Position numbers and translations under genes: made by a program | Assembly (NCBI GenBank): GCA_030532515.1 | Contig: JAUNKY010000004.1 | Location: 1-64,000 of the forward strand | Direction of reading: 5' to 3' | DNA length: 64,000 nt | Origin: Actinomycetaceae bacterium | Lineage (GTDB): Bacteria; Actinomycetota; Actinomycetes; Actinomycetales; Actinomycetaceae | In this document: positions 42,367 to 52,661 of the stretch, piece by piece | How the letters are laid out: every line of letters begins with the position of its first letter | Numbering within the stretch: position 1 is the stretch's first letter | Notes under the pieces: generated by a model | The model's input: the letters and a program-made list of their open reading frames with translations, nothing else | What the model was told of the DNA's origin: nothing | The model's database searches: none

Positions 42367-44550
42367 CTACTTACGGCGCTTTTCGCGAACGCGCACGGAA
42401 ATCTGGATGGGGGTGCCGTGGAAGCCAAAGTCCTCGCGCAAACGACGTTCAATGAAACGGCGATAGGCGGGATCTAGGAACCCGGTGGTAAAAATAACGA
42501 ACCGTGGTGGCTTGGTAGAAGCCTGGGTGGCGAACAGGATACGAGGCTGTTTCCCTCCGCGCAGTGGGTGTGGCTTAGCCGCTACCAGTTCTCCCAGGAA
42601 CGAGTTGAGTCGGCCCGTTGAAATACGAGTTTCCCAGCCTTCTAAGGCTTCATCCATGGCGCGTACCAGGCGGTTAGTGTGCCACCCAGTTTTCGCCGAA
42701 AGATTGATCCGGGGTGCCCACTGAATCTGCTTCAGTTCGCGTTCATGCTCAGCTTTCAACTGTTCGCGGCGGTCTTCGTCCACTAAGTCCCACTTGTTGT
42801 TAACGATTACCACTGCGCGGCCAGCATCAATAGCCTGTTGGATTACGCGCACATCCTGTTCCGTCATGCGTTCGGAAGCATCTAAAAGAACCAGCGCCAA
42901 CTCAGCCTTTTCTAAAGCAGCTTGGGTACGAATCGACGCATAGTAGTCGGCTCCGGTGCTGCGGTGCATCTTGCGGCGCACGCCCGCAGTATCCACGAAC
43001 CACCAGGGGCGCCCGGCAATTTCGATAAGTTCATCCACCGGGTCACGGGTGGTACCCGCCAGGTCGTTTACAACCACACGTTCAGATCCGGACAGTTGGT
43101 TCAGTAAAGAGGACTTGCCTACGTTGGGGCGCCCGATTAGGGCCACGCGGCGAGGACCATCTTTTGGCAGTGGGTCCGCTACTGCTGAGACAAGTGGCAG
43201 AATTTCCATTGCCTTATCCAGCAGGTCGCCAGCTCCGCGCCCGTGTAGTGCAGAAACTGGGAATGGTTCGCCCAACCCCAAGCCCCACAGGTAGGCTGCA
43301 TCAGCTTCTTGATTAACTGAATCCACCTTATTTGCTGCCAGCAAAACTGGTTTCTTTGAGCGACGTAGCACGCGCACTAGCTGTTCATCAGTGTGGGTTG
43401 CCCCTACCGTGGCGTCAACTACGAAGATTACGGCGTCAGCCATTTCAATGGCCAGTTCAGCTTGGTCGGCTACAGCCTTATCCAAGCCCTTTACGTCCAT
43501 TTCCCAGCCGCCGGTATCAACTAAGGTGAAGTCGCGGCCCGCCCAGTGGGCTGGGTATGAGACGCGGTCACGGGTTACCCCGGGAGTATCTTGCACAACC
43601 GCGGCGCGGCGTTCCAAAATACGGTTTACCAACGTGGATTTACCAACGTTAGGGCGCCCGACAATCGCTAGTACCGGCAGGGCTTCAGCTGCGTCATCAT
43701 CATCAAAATCGGCGTATTCACCCGCTAGCAGTGCTTCGTCTTCGTCGGTCAGATCATATTCTGCCAAGGCGTTTCGCATAGTGCGGGTGCGGGCATCAGC
43801 TTCTTCCGCAGCGGCTTCTTTGCTAAACAGCGTATGTGCTACCAGGTCATAGAGCACTTCCATTGTTTCTTCCACAGTTTGCGCAGAAGTGTCCAAGGAA
43901 ACTACCCCGTTGGCGGCGGTAGTGAAGTTTACGACGGTGGAGTCTTTGGCATCGCGTTCCAGAACCTGCTTCTTCGTATCTGCCAGTGCAGCTTCGGTGA
44001 CTTCGCCAGTTTGCTGCGCCGCGCGGCGGGCTAACCGGGTTTCTTCCGAGGCCGTTACCAGGACGCGCAGGTCCGCGTCTGGCGCCACAACGGTGGTGAT
44101 GTCGCGGCCTTCTGCCACCATGCCGGAACCGGAGCGTACGGCTTTTTCAATGATTTCTCTTTGCAGGCGACGCATAGTGTCGCGGACTGCTAGGTTTGTG
44201 GCTATTGCAGAGACGCTTTCAGAGATTTCCTTTGACCGGATGGCTTCGGTAACGTCAGTGGTGCCCACAAAGACGCGGGTATCTGCCGGGTCGTTCCCCA
44301 TTAGCAGTGGGAAGGAGTCGGCGGCGCCGGCGGCAGCGTCGTGGTCGTCTACTGGTAGGCCGTTTTCCAAACAGTACCAGGTAAGGGCGCGGTACATCGC
44401 GCCGGTATCTAAGTAGCCGATCCCTAAATCACTGGCAAGTTGGCGGGCTAAAGTAGATTTGCCTGAACCGCTTGGCCCGTCGATTGCTACTGAGAGTCCG
44501 TATTGCGCAACTAAGGCTTTCAGTTGGGATAGTTTGTCAGCGTAAGTCAT
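42367..44550 (-). CDS. der: Fused cytidylate kinase and ribosome-assembly GTPase Der
   Basis: 727 residues. The N-terminal about 220 residues are cytidylate kinase: [61 protein letters not shown] short acidic linker follows. Then come two GTPase domains of Der (EngA), each with G1 motifs ([15 protein letters not shown] and [15 protein letters not shown]), DTGG / DTAG, and NKVD / NKWD, then the KH-like C-terminus. Cmk makes CDP; Der acts in 50S assembly. The fusion is known in several actinobacteria. ATG 44550 (MTYADKL, AGGAG upstream) is preferred to an ATG 105 bases earlier. Confidence 0.95.
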   Translation of the reverse strand: MTYADKLSQLKALVAQYGLSVAIDGPSGSGKSTLARQLASDLGIGYLDTGAMYRALTWYCLENGLPVDDHDAAAGAADSFPLLMGNDPADTRVFVGTTDVTEAIRSKEISESVSAIATNLAVRDTMRRLQREIIEKAVRSGSGMVAEGRDITTVVAPDADLRVLVTASEETRLARRAAQQTGEVTEAALADTKKQVLERDAKDSTVVNFTTAANGVVSLDTSAQTVEETMEVLYDLVAHTLFSKEAAAEEADARTRTMRNALAEYDLTDEDEALLAGEYADFDDDDAAEALPVLAIVGRPNVGKSTLVNRILERRAAVVQDTPGVTRDRVSYPAHWAGRDFTLVDTGGWEMDVKGLDKAVADQAELAIEMADAVIFVVDATVGATHTDEQLVRVLRRSKKPVLLAANKVDSVNQEADAAYLWGLGLGEPFPVSALHGRGAGDLLDKAMEILPLVSAVADPLPKDGPRRVALIGRPNVGKSSLLNQLSGSERVVVNDLAGTTRDPVDELIEIAGRPWWFVDTAGVRRKMHRSTGADYYASIRTQAALEKAELALVLLDASERMTEQDVRVIQQAIDAGRAVVIVNNKWDLVDEDRREQLKAEHERELKQIQWAPRINLSAKTGWHTNRLVRAMDEALEGWETRISTGRLNSFLGELVAAKPHPLRGGKQPRILFATQASTKPPRFVIFTTGFLDPAYRRFIERRLREDFGFHGTPIQISVRVREKRRK

Positions 44551-44608
44551 GATGCTCCTAAACTTCGCATTTCGTGCAAAAGGTGGTTGGTATAAACCCG
44601 GCTGGGGT

Positions 44609-45355
44609 TTAGAGTCCAACTGAACGGTAGAGTTCTTGCAAGATTGGGCCTTCAATACGGCGGGTTACGCCCGGGTGGAGGCGGCCAATGTGGACTGGAC
44701 CGAACTGGATGCGGACCAGTTCAATCACTGGGAAGCCAACAGATTCAAGGATGCGACGTACAATCCGGTTACGTCCTTCGTGCAAGGTGAGCTGTACTAA
44801 GGTCATTTCCCCGTAGTGGTCGGTGATTTGGAAGTCGTCTACCTTAACCGGTCCGTCTTCAAGCATGATGCCGCGCGCCAGTTTCTTGCCCAATCCGCGG
44901 GGTACTTCTCCGTGAACGGTTGCTACGTACGTCTTAGGAACTTCGTAGGAAGGATGCATTAGGCGATGTGCCAGTTCACCATCGTTGGTTAGCAGGATCA
45001 GCCCTGCAGTGTCGGTGTCCAAGCGGCCCACGTGGTAGAGACGCTGATTATACTGTTCTACGTATTCTGCCAGGCAAGGACGTCCTTCCGGATCTTCCAT
45101 GGTAGATACTACGCCGGCTGGCTTATTCAAGGCGATGGTGAGGGACTTCGTGTCCAACATGATTTGGTTGCCGTCTACGTGGATCGTCTGTACCGAGGGA
45201 TCGACGCGTACGCCCAGTTGGCGGACCACTACCCCATCGACTTTGACGCGCCCTGAGGTGATCAGGATTTCTGCGTGGCGACGGGAGGCAATCCCGGCTT
45301 GGGAAATTACTTTTTGCAGGCGAATGCCATCTTCTACGTGTGGATCGTTTCGCAT
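44609..45355 (-). CDS. rluB: 23S rRNA pseudouridine synthase RluB-like
   Basis: 248 residues. An N-terminal S4 RNA-binding domain ([34 protein letters not shown]) precedes the RsuA/RluB/E/F catalytic domain, with the active Asp in [30 protein letters not shown] and KTYVATVHG. It isomerises a uridine in the peptidyl-transferase region of 23S rRNA in relatives. AGAGGAAG before ATG 45355. Gene order scpA-scpB-rluB-cmk/der is common in Gram-positive bacteria. Confidence 0.92.
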   Translation of the reverse strand: MRNDPHVEDGIRLQKVISQAGIASRRHAEILITSGRVKVDGVVVRQLGVRVDPSVQTIHVDGNQIMLDTKSLTIALNKPAGVVSTMEDPEGRPCLAEYVEQYNQRLYHVGRLDTDTAGLILLTNDGELAHRLMHPSYEVPKTYVATVHGEVPRGLGKKLARGIMLEDGPVKVDDFQITDHYGEMTLVQLTLHEGRNRIVRRILESVGFPVIELVRIQFGPVHIGRLHPGVTRRIEGPILQELYRSVGL

Positions 45356-45365
45356 TATTCTTCCT

Positions 45366-45935
45366 CTACAGTTCTTCGGCTAGTTCTTCAAGTTCATCTG
45401 CTGCTGGCAAGAAAGGGGCCAGCGGCGCAAGTTCGGATAGGTCTTTTAAGCCCATTTTTTCTAAAAACTCGGTGGTAGTTCCCCAGAGGGTGGCGCCGGT
45501 GGCAGTTTCACCGACTTCTTCAACCAGGTGCCGGGCAGCAAGGTTGCGCACTACGGAGTCGACATTTACCCCGCGAATATTAGAGATTTTTCCTTTAGAA
45601 ATGGGTTGGCGGTAAGCGATTACCGCCAGGGTTTCGAGGGCGGCTTGGGAAAGCTTTTGATTTTCATTCCCAACAACAAATTGCTTTACCTGTTCGGCGT
45701 ATTTGGGGTTACTGTAAAAGCGCCAGCCGTCGCCCGCTTGTCTAAGTTGCAGACCGCGCCCCGAAAATTCAGCAGCGAGTTCAACCAGTACAGCTTCCAC
45801 TGCAAGGGGTTGCGCTTGGGTGGCCCGTGCTAAAAGGGATACCGAAACCGGCGTATCTGCCACGATTAAGATTGCTTCAATAGCGGTTTTAAGCTCAGCT
45901 GTAGGCGTTTGCACTACTGGGGGCTGGGCATCCAT
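45366..45935 (-). CDS. scpB: Segregation and condensation protein ScpB
   Basis: 189 residues. Two winged-helix units: ELKTAIEAILIVADTPVSVSLLARATQAQPLAVEAVLVELA, and LSQAALETLAVIAYRQPISKGKISNIRGVNVDSVVRNLAARHLVEEVG, the latter being the family signature. ScpB dimers join ScpA and Smc to condense and segregate the chromosome. GGGAGG supports ATG 45935. It is separated from scpA by 125 bases that hold one octamer CGAGGGCG copy, unusual for a pair that is often overlapping. Confidence 0.92.
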   Translation of the reverse strand: MDAQPPVVQTPTAELKTAIEAILIVADTPVSVSLLARATQAQPLAVEAVLVELAAEFSGRGLQLRQAGDGWRFYSNPKYAEQVKQFVVGNENQKLSQAALETLAVIAYRQPISKGKISNIRGVNVDSVVRNLAARHLVEEVGETATGATLWGTTTEFLEKMGLKDLSELAPLAPFLPAADELEELAEEL

Positions 45936-46060
45936 GTTGACCTCCCGTCAATACTCATTACCTTTTAATCATACTTGAGTAAGCCTAAGTTGTAACCGCA
46001 CTGAGGCTGATTATAACTGTGAGATTGGTAGCCGCCCTCGGAAAAATCCGGTTGCTAAGC

Positions 46061-46846
46061 TCAGCCAATCCAGATAACCGTAAAAGGTGCCAGCGGGGCG
46101 GATTGTTCAAAGGAAATCAGGTTCTCACGATAGAGCTCTAACAGCGCCAGAAACCTAGAGACAATCATATTCGTATCCTGGGCATCAGCGCAGAGCTGGG
46201 TAAAACTGGCTTCGCCCAGCTGCGCCAGGCGTTGTGCTAACAGTTCTTTTTGCGGGGCAACGGGGACCAGCACGTCATGCAGGTGACTGATTGCCACCTG
46301 CGGTGGCTGGCGGGTTAAAGCTGTTGCCGCTAATCTGGCTAACTCGGTGGGCGAAGTGTGCCACTGTAGTTCCGGCAGTAACTGTTGTAGCTCTGGCGGC
46401 AGGGGCACCTCGCGGGCAAATGCGCCACTATTTGCTTCCCAAAGCGCACTAAAAAGCCCCGCCACCTGTTTGAAAGCGCGGTACTGTAAGAGCCGGGAGA
46501 ACAGCAGGTCGCGGGCTTCGAGGTATTCAAAGTCGGGGTCAGTTTCAATATCCGCCACCGGCAGCAGCGAACGGGCTTTCATATCAAGCAGTGTCGCGGC
46601 GACCACCAGGAATTCGGTAGTTTTTGAAAGATCCGCATGGGCGCGCATATAGGCGATGAAATCGTCAGTTACCTGGGCTAGCGAAACTTCAGTGATTTCC
46701 AGTTCGCGTTTCGAGATCAGTCCTAAAAGCAGGTCGAATGGGCCTGAAAAATTCTCTAATGTAACTAAAAAGTCAGTGTTAGACGCAGCATTTGCGTCGT
46801 AAGCTGCGTCGCTAAATGCTGTTACAGGGGCTTCAGGCTGCGTCAC
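46061..46846 (-). CDS. scpA: Segregation and condensation protein ScpA
   Basis: 261 residues. The kleisin N-terminal domain FLVTLENFSGPFDLLLGLISKRELEITEVSLAQVTDDFIAYM is diagnostic, followed by LVVAATLLDMKARSLLP and a C-terminal winged helix ending SRFLALLELYRENLISFEQ. The kleisin bridges Smc heads. It overlaps the end of parA by 14 bases, so it is translated with it. Confidence 0.92.
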   Translation of the reverse strand: MTQPEAPVTAFSDAAYDANAASNTDFLVTLENFSGPFDLLLGLISKRELEITEVSLAQVTDDFIAYMRAHADLSKTTEFLVVAATLLDMKARSLLPVADIETDPDFEYLEARDLLFSRLLQYRAFKQVAGLFSALWEANSGAFAREVPLPPELQQLLPELQWHTSPTELARLAATALTRQPPQVAISHLHDVLVPVAPQKELLAQRLAQLGEASFTQLCADAQDTNMIVSRFLALLELYRENLISFEQSAPLAPFTVIWIG

Positions 46847-47705
46847 CGCGCGCGATTACTTCCCGGGCCAGCTGGCGGTAGGCTTCCGCTCCGGCGTGGG
46901 TGGGAGCGTAAGTGGTGATTGGCTCGGTTGCAACCGAAGCATCTGGGAATTTCACCGTACGGCGAATCTGGGTGCGGTAAACCTTTTCCCCAAATGCCTG
47001 GTGCAAGCGTTCCAATACTTCCCGAGAATGCAGGGTGCGGGTATCCACCATAGTTGCCAAAATACCGTCAATCTTCAGGCGCGGATTCAGACGGTCAGCC
47101 ACCATATCGATGGTGTCCACCAGCAAAGCTACGCCGCGTAACGCAAAGTATTCCGCTTCTAGTGGAATCATCACGCCATGTGCGGCGGTAAGCGCATTAA
47201 CGGTGAGTAGTCCCAAAGATGGCTGGCAGTCAACGAAAATTACGTCGTATTCATCCAAAATCGGTCGTAGCACGCGGGTTAGGGCCTGTTCGCGGGCTAC
47301 TTCGTTTACTAACTGAACTTCTGCGGCAGAAAGGTCAATATTGGCGGGAATAATATGCAGGTTTGGAACCTGGGTTTCCACAATCGCGTCTTTAACGTTG
47401 ACTTTAGAAGAAAGCAGCAGGTTGTAGATAGTGAGTTCTAAGTCTTGTGAGGCAACGCCTAAACCGGCAGAAGCGGCGCCCTGCGGGTCGAAGTCTACAA
47501 TCAGGACGCGCCGGCCGTATTCGGCCAGTGAGGCAGCTAGGTTAATGGTGGTGGTGGTTTTTCCTACCCCACCCTTTTGGTTGCACATAGCGATAATGCG
47601 CGCCGGACCGTGGGAGGTTAGCGGCGCGGGCACAGGAAAGTCAGTATCTGCAACGTTGTTCTCTGGCAACGGAATTAGGTCTAGCTGTACGTCACTCACC
47701 CTCAT
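46833..47705 (-). CDS. parA: ParA-family chromosome-partition ATPase
   Basis: 290 residues. The deviant Walker A KGGVGKTTTTINLAASL, the A-prime region VDFDPQGAASAGLG and Walker B VIFVDCQPSLGLLTVNAL are intact. A 38-residue N-terminal extension precedes the ATPase. This is the ParA copy commonly found between xerD and scpA in actinobacteria, not the one next to parB near the origin (no parB follows). A role with the Smc complex is plausible but inferred from context. ATG overlaps the xerD stop (ATGA). Confidence 0.9.
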   Translation of the reverse strand: MRVSDVQLDLIPLPENNVADTDFPVPAPLTSHGPARIIAMCNQKGGVGKTTTTINLAASLAEYGRRVLIVDFDPQGAASAGLGVASQDLELTIYNLLLSSKVNVKDAIVETQVPNLHIIPANIDLSAAEVQLVNEVAREQALTRVLRPILDEYDVIFVDCQPSLGLLTVNALTAAHGVMIPLEAEYFALRGVALLVDTIDMVADRLNPRLKIDGILATMVDTRTLHSREVLERLHQAFGEKVYRTQIRRTVKFPDASVATEPITTYAPTHAGAEAYRQLAREVIARGDAA

Positions 47706-48655
47706 AGGTTAGCACGAGGATGTGTGGAGGCATGGACTTCACGCAGGGTATTCATAGAAACGCGCGTATAGATTTGTGTGGTGGTGACCGAAGCATGTCC
47801 TAAAAGCTCTTGGACGTCGCGAATAGATGCCCCGCCTTCAAGCAGGTGGGTGGCAAAAGAGTGGCGCAGGGTGTGGGGGGAAACCTCTGCTTGGCAGTCG
47901 GCAGCAGTGGCGGTAGTGGAGATAATTTCCCAGGCGCTTTGGCGGCTTAGGGCTCCGCCGCGTTTATTCAAGAATAGGGGGTGTCCGGCGGGTGGGCGCG
48001 CCGCGGTTTTTAAGAGGGCGGGTCGGGCCGTTTCCAAGTAGGTTTGTAGCGCTTGTACGGCGTAGGCTCCCAGGGGAACCAGTCTTTCTTTTCTTCCCTT
48101 TCCGAAGAGGCGCACGTACGGGTACTGGCCTTCTAAGAAAAGGTCGTCCGGAGAAAGGTTAATGATCTCAGAGATACGGGCGCCGGTGCCGTATAAAAGT
48201 TCGATCAGGGCATTGTCCCGTGGTCCAATCGGGAAAGGTCGGGCAGCGCTGACGGTCAGCATAGCGCTTATTTCTGCCAGTGGAATAGCTTTGGGGAGGG
48301 TTTTTGCCTGTTTCTTTTGGTCAAGGTCACCGGTGGGGTCAGCATCCAGGTAGTCTTCTTCAATCGCGTAGCGAAAGAGGGCGCGAATAGCGGCGCGGGC
48401 GCGGGCGATAGAGCTGGCTTTAAGAGGCGGGTGGTCGGCGGAGCCGGTGGAGAGTTCGGTAAGGTAGCGATTAATTAGTTTGGTGTCGATTTGTGCAATA
48501 GGGCGGTTTGCGAGCTGCATTTGGTTTAAAAAGCGCTCTAAGTCGCGCCGGTAGCCGGCAACGGTATGTGCAGAAGCGCCTTTTTCGACGGTGAGATAGT
48601 CTAAAAAGCTCTCTAACACCTGCGCAGAAGTGTTTTTTGCCTGATTCTTCGACAT
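47702..48655 (-). CDS. xerD: Tyrosine recombinase XerD
   Basis: 317 residues. The N-terminal SAM-like domain (FLDYLTVEKGASAHTVAGYRRDLERFL) precedes a catalytic domain with Arg in LLYGTGARISEI, Lys in FGKGRKERLVPLG, HxxR in SPHTLRHSFATHLLEGGA, and LGHASVTTTQIYTRV with the nucleophilic Tyr. It resolves chromosome dimers at dif with XerC. The genomic place (xerD-parA-scpA-scpB) supports XerD. A -10 box TACACT lies seven bases before ATG 48655, suggesting a leaderless operon message. Confidence 0.92.
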   Translation of the reverse strand: MSKNQAKNTSAQVLESFLDYLTVEKGASAHTVAGYRRDLERFLNQMQLANRPIAQIDTKLINRYLTELSTGSADHPPLKASSIARARAAIRALFRYAIEEDYLDADPTGDLDQKKQAKTLPKAIPLAEISAMLTVSAARPFPIGPRDNALIELLYGTGARISEIINLSPDDLFLEGQYPYVRLFGKGRKERLVPLGAYAVQALQTYLETARPALLKTAARPPAGHPLFLNKRGGALSRQSAWEIISTTATAADCQAEVSPHTLRHSFATHLLEGGASIRDVQELLGHASVTTTQIYTRVSMNTLREVHASTHPRANL

Positions 48656-48698
48656 AATATGTAGTGTAAGGGTTTTTTACTTAAGGGGTTTGACCAAA

Positions 48699-50786
48699 AT
48701 GACTTTGACTTGGACTGATTTAGATTCTCGCGCCGTCACCACGGCTAAGGTGCTAGCTGCAGATGCGGTTGAAAATGCGGGATCTGGACATCCGGGTGCG
48801 GCGATTTCTTTAGCTCCTGCCGCCTATTTACTTTTCCAACGTCACCTGAAGCTGGACCCCACTGACCCGCATTGGGTTGGTCGCGACCGCTTTGTGCTTT
48901 CTGCTGGGCACTCTTCCATTACCCAGTATGTTTCCCTCTACCTGGCTGGGGCTGGTCTGCAGCTTGAGGATTTGCAGAAGTTCCGTACTTTTGGCTCCCT
49001 CACCCCGGGACACCCTGAATACGGTCACACTGATTTCGTTGAAATTACCACGGGTCCGTTAGGTTCGGGCATTTCTTCGGCAGTTGGTATGGCAATGGCG
49101 GCGCGTCGTCAGCGGGGAATGTTCGACCCGCAAGCTCCTGAAGGTGAGTCTCCATTCGACCACCACGTGTACGTTATTGCCGGTGATGGCTGTATGCAAG
49201 AAGGCATCACCGCTGAAGCTTGTTCTTTAGCGGGGGCGCAGGAACTGGGTAACTTGATTGTTATCTGGGATGACAACCATATTTCGATTGAAGACGATAC
49301 GAATATCACCTTCTCTGAAGATGTTCTGGCACGTTTTGCAGCGCAAGGCTGGCACACCCAGCGCGTCGATTGGCTAAAAGATGGCGCATACTGCGAAGAC
49401 GTACACGCTTTGGACGTGGCTTTGCAAGCAGCTAAGGCAGAAACTGGTCGCCCTTCGATTATTGCGCTACGTACAATCATCGGTTGGCCAACTCCGGGCA
49501 AGCAAAACACCGGTGGAATTCACGGTGCGGTGCTGGGTGCGGATGCGCTGAGCGGTTTGAAGGAGGCTTTGGGAGTTTCTCCTGAAGGCTTGTTCCAGTT
49601 GGATTTTGAAGCTGTTGCTCACGCGCAAGAAAACGTGGCTAAGCGTGGTAAGGAACTGCGTGCCCAGTGGGATGCTCGTTTCGCTGCTTGGGAAGCTAAC
49701 GCTGGTGAACGCGCAGAGCTTTTCCGTCGTTTGTTAAAGCAGGAACTACCCGCGGGTTGGGAGGCTGCGCTTCCTAAGTTCCCTGAGGGTAAGGCGATCG
49801 CTACTCGCGCCGCTTCGGGTGAGGTTTTGAACGCTTTGGCACCAGTACTTCCTGAACTGTGGGGCGGTTCGGCTGACTTGGCTGGTTCTAACAACACCTT
49901 GTTGAAGGGGGAAAAGTCCTTTATTCCTGCGGCTCGCGCTTCTAAGGTTTTCGAGGCTTCTCCATACGGGCGTAACCTGCACTACGGTGTGCGTGAGCAT
50001 GCAATGGGCGCGGTTATGAACGGGATTGCGCTAGAAGGTTTCACCCGCGTTTACGGTGGTACTTTCTTTGTCTTCTCTGACTACATGCGTGGCGCGGTGC
50101 GTTTGGCTGCGCTGATGGATCTGCCGGTTACTTACGTGTGGACTCACGATTCGATTGGGGTGGGCGAAGACGGCCCTACCCACCAGCCAGTTGAACATCT
50201 GACTGCCTACCGGGCAATTCCAAATCTGGCTTTGGTACGTCCCGCTGACGCTGCGGAAACAGCTGAGGCTTGGAAGCAGACCCTGCTGCACCGTCACCCA
50301 GTGGCTTTGGTTTTGACTCGTCAGAATCTGCCTAACCCAGCGCGCGCCGGCGAAGGTGCGGTTGCTGCGGGCGAGTTGGCTCCCGCTTCTGGTTTGGCGC
50401 GTGGCGGCTACGTGTTGCAGGACTGCCAGGGTACGCCAGATTTGATTTTGCTGGCGTCTGGTTCGGAAGTGCAGTTTGCGCTGGAAGCAGCGGGGATTCT
50501 TTCTGCCGAGGGCGTTCAGGTGCGCGTTGTTTCCATGCCATGTATGGAATGGTTTGATGCTCAGGATGAGCAGTACCGCGAGTCGGTGCTTCCGGCAGCA
50601 GTGACTAAGCGTGTTTCGATTGAAGCTGGTTTGGCGATGCCTTGGTTGAAGTACTTGGGCGGAGCTGGGAAGGCTGTTTCAATTGAATCCTTCGGTGGCG
50701 TTGGCAGCGCAGATCAGCTGTTTGCTCACTTTGGGATTACTACTGAGAACCTGGTGGCTACCGCTAAAGAAGTACTAGCCCAGTAA
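48699..50786 (+). CDS. tkt: Transketolase
   Basis: 695 residues; thiamine-diphosphate enzyme moving two-carbon units in the pentose phosphate pathway. ADAVENAGSGHPGAAISLAPAAYLLFQ, GDGCMQEGITAEACSLAG (thiamine-diphosphate motif), EDDTNITFSEDV, VREHAMGAVMNGIAL and THDSIGVGEDGPTHQPVEHL are intact. I choose ATG 48699 over the in-frame TTG at 48690, because AAGGGG at 48683-48688 would be too close to the latter. Divergent from xerD. Transaldolase, often next, is absent; zwf follows after a minus-strand gene. Confidence 0.97.
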   Translation: MTLTWTDLDSRAVTTAKVLAADAVENAGSGHPGAAISLAPAAYLLFQRHLKLDPTDPHWVGRDRFVLSAGHSSITQYVSLYLAGAGLQLEDLQKFRTFGSLTPGHPEYGHTDFVEITTGPLGSGISSAVGMAMAARRQRGMFDPQAPEGESPFDHHVYVIAGDGCMQEGITAEACSLAGAQELGNLIVIWDDNHISIEDDTNITFSEDVLARFAAQGWHTQRVDWLKDGAYCEDVHALDVALQAAKAETGRPSIIALRTIIGWPTPGKQNTGGIHGAVLGADALSGLKEALGVSPEGLFQLDFEAVAHAQENVAKRGKELRAQWDARFAAWEANAGERAELFRRLLKQELPAGWEAALPKFPEGKAIATRAASGEVLNALAPVLPELWGGSADLAGSNNTLLKGEKSFIPAARASKVFEASPYGRNLHYGVREHAMGAVMNGIALEGFTRVYGGTFFVFSDYMRGAVRLAALMDLPVTYVWTHDSIGVGEDGPTHQPVEHLTAYRAIPNLALVRPADAAETAEAWKQTLLHRHPVALVLTRQNLPNPARAGEGAVAAGELAPASGLARGGYVLQDCQGTPDLILLASGSEVQFALEAAGILSAEGVQVRVVSMPCMEWFDAQDEQYRESVLPAAVTKRVSIEAGLAMPWLKYLGGAGKAVSIESFGGVGSADQLFAHFGITTENLVATAKEVLAQ

Positions 50787-50796
50787 TTGGTTGTTT

Positions 50797-50840
50797 AATT
50801 GTTTCGATGCGGGAACGATGGTTCCCGCATCGAAACAATT
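50797..50840. terminator. Perfect 20-bp bidirectional hairpin
   Basis: AATTGTTTCGATGCGGGAAC (50797-50816), loop GATG, and its exact complement (50821-50840), between convergent tkt and the HerA-like gene. Confidence 0.85.
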
Positions 50841-52538
50841 TTAGCGGCGTTTCCGGGTGCCGAATAAGGTTCGGTGGATTTCTTTGCCAAGTTGGGTGCC
50901 GAAGCTGCGCAGGGCTGACTTGAACATGCCTTGACCGGCTTCCATTAGTTCATCGGCTAATGATGGTTCTGGTTTTGGTTGGCGTTTTGGTTGTGGTTTA
51001 TCTTCACCAGGGAAGCCGAGTTGTTCCCAGGAAGGTTCAGTGCCAGTTCCGCCGGGATAACCTGTACCACCAGGATAGCCAGTTCCACCCGAGTAATCCA
51101 CCGGCGCGTTGGGCGGCACCTGGACCGAAGGTAACTCACTCGGCGGCGCTTCCACCGGCTGCGGAGCTTCAGAAAGCTTCTCGAATGCAGAATAAGGGTC
51201 CACCTCATCACGGTACTTTGGAAGTAAGGTTGACTGAGAAATTAAGGCTTCTCCACCGCCCTCGGGGAGCGGACCCATAATCCCCTGCGGAGCAAAAAGA
51301 CGCGTCGGAGCCACCGGAAGCGGCGCCCCCTTCTCACTCAATACGGTAACTACTGCCTCGCCGGTACCCAACGTAGTCAGCACCTCATCCAAAGGCAAAT
51401 CAGTCAGTGGGAAAGACGAAACCGTTTCTTTCAAATCCGCCACGTCATTAGGGGTAAAAGCACGCAAGCCGTGCACAATCCGCGACCCCAACTGCCCCAA
51501 AACTTCCGCCGGAATATCTTGCGGCGACTGCGTAATGAAGAAAATCCCCACGCCTTTAGAACGAATCAACTTAACCGTCTGCACTACCTGATCTAAGAAA
51601 GCCGGTGTGGCATTCTTGAACAGAAGGTGCGCCTCATCGAAAAAGAACACCAGTTTCGGCTTATCCAAATCCCCCGCTTCAGGCAAAGTTTCAAACAGGT
51701 CCGCCAACATCCACATAATCAGCGAAGAAACAATCGCCGGCTGACGCAAAATCCCATCAATCGCCAGGACCGAAACAACCCCACTCCCCTGCGCGTCTAA
51801 ACGGAACAGATCAGCCGTATCAAAGGCGGGGGTGCCAAAGAACTCGTCACCACCTTGACTTTGCAAAACCGTGGCGGCGCGCAAAATCACCCCGGCGGTC
51901 GCGGCCGAGACACCGCCAATTTTCTTTAGCTCAGCCTTCCCATCCTCAGTTAAATACTGGGTGACAGCCTTCAAATCCTGCAGATCGACTAACGCCAACC
52001 CCTGTTGGTCAGCCCAGGTAAAGAGGATCTGCAAGGCCTGTTCCTGAGTAGTGTTCAGACCCAGAATCTTCGCTAACAGCAGCGGGCCAATATCCGTTAA
52101 AGTGGTGCGCACCGGAACGTGCGTGGGGGCACTATCTTTGGGAAGTTCCCCCAGGGCAAGAAGTTCGATGGGGAAACTACGCCCCTGCCAGGCTTGTCCC
52201 AGTTTCTGGGTGCGGGCAAGTAACTTCTCTGAAGCCTGCCCCGCTGCGCCAATCCCCGTTAAGTCTCCTTTAACGTCAGTGACTAAAACTGGTACTCCCG
52301 CGGCGGAAAGATTTTCAGCTAGAAGCTGCAACGTACGAGTTTTGCCAGTACCGGTGGCACCGGCAATCAAACCGTGGCGGTTCAAAATATTCAGTGGAAT
52401 ACTAACCTTCGCGTCCACATACGTGTTCGCCGGATCGATCGCTACCCCCAGGGGCAGGGAATTTTCATGCTGGTAGGCGGTAGTAATCGCCGCCAGGGTC
52501 TTCTGTGATACGGTCCAACCGTGGGTATCTGCGCTCAT
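50841..52538 (-). CDS. HerA-like ATPase (DUF853, YjgR-type)
   Basis: 565 residues. Walker A GATGTGKTRTLQLLAENL and Walker B KLVFFFDEAHLLF, with VKGDLTGIG, LVDLQDLKAV and the RSKGVGIFFITQSPQDIPAEVLGQLGSRIVHGLRAFTPND block typical of DUF853/YjgR proteins of the HerA/FtsK group. The C-terminal third is Pro/Gly-rich with three PGGTG repeats, then a basic end. Cellular role is unknown. A TAGACT -10 box lies seven bases before ATG 52538, giving another possible leaderless start. Confidence 0.88.
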   Translation of the reverse strand: MSADTHGWTVSQKTLAAITTAYQHENSLPLGVAIDPANTYVDAKVSIPLNILNRHGLIAGATGTGKTRTLQLLAENLSAAGVPVLVTDVKGDLTGIGAAGQASEKLLARTQKLGQAWQGRSFPIELLALGELPKDSAPTHVPVRTTLTDIGPLLLAKILGLNTTQEQALQILFTWADQQGLALVDLQDLKAVTQYLTEDGKAELKKIGGVSAATAGVILRAATVLQSQGGDEFFGTPAFDTADLFRLDAQGSGVVSVLAIDGILRQPAIVSSLIMWMLADLFETLPEAGDLDKPKLVFFFDEAHLLFKNATPAFLDQVVQTVKLIRSKGVGIFFITQSPQDIPAEVLGQLGSRIVHGLRAFTPNDVADLKETVSSFPLTDLPLDEVLTTLGTGEAVVTVLSEKGAPLPVAPTRLFAPQGIMGPLPEGGGEALISQSTLLPKYRDEVDPYSAFEKLSEAPQPVEAPPSELPSVQVPPNAPVDYSGGTGYPGGTGYPGGTGTEPSWEQLGFPGEDKPQPKRQPKPEPSLADELMEAGQGMFKSALRSFGTQLGKEIHRTLFGTRKRR

Positions 52539-52661
52539 AGTGTTAAGTCTAGTTGAAAGTCGCCTGCGGTGGGATTAAGACGCATCCACACGTAAAATAA
52601 AACCTAGAACAAACGTGTCCCCCGAATGCAGGGACAGCAACTTCACTTAAAGAGGTTTTCT

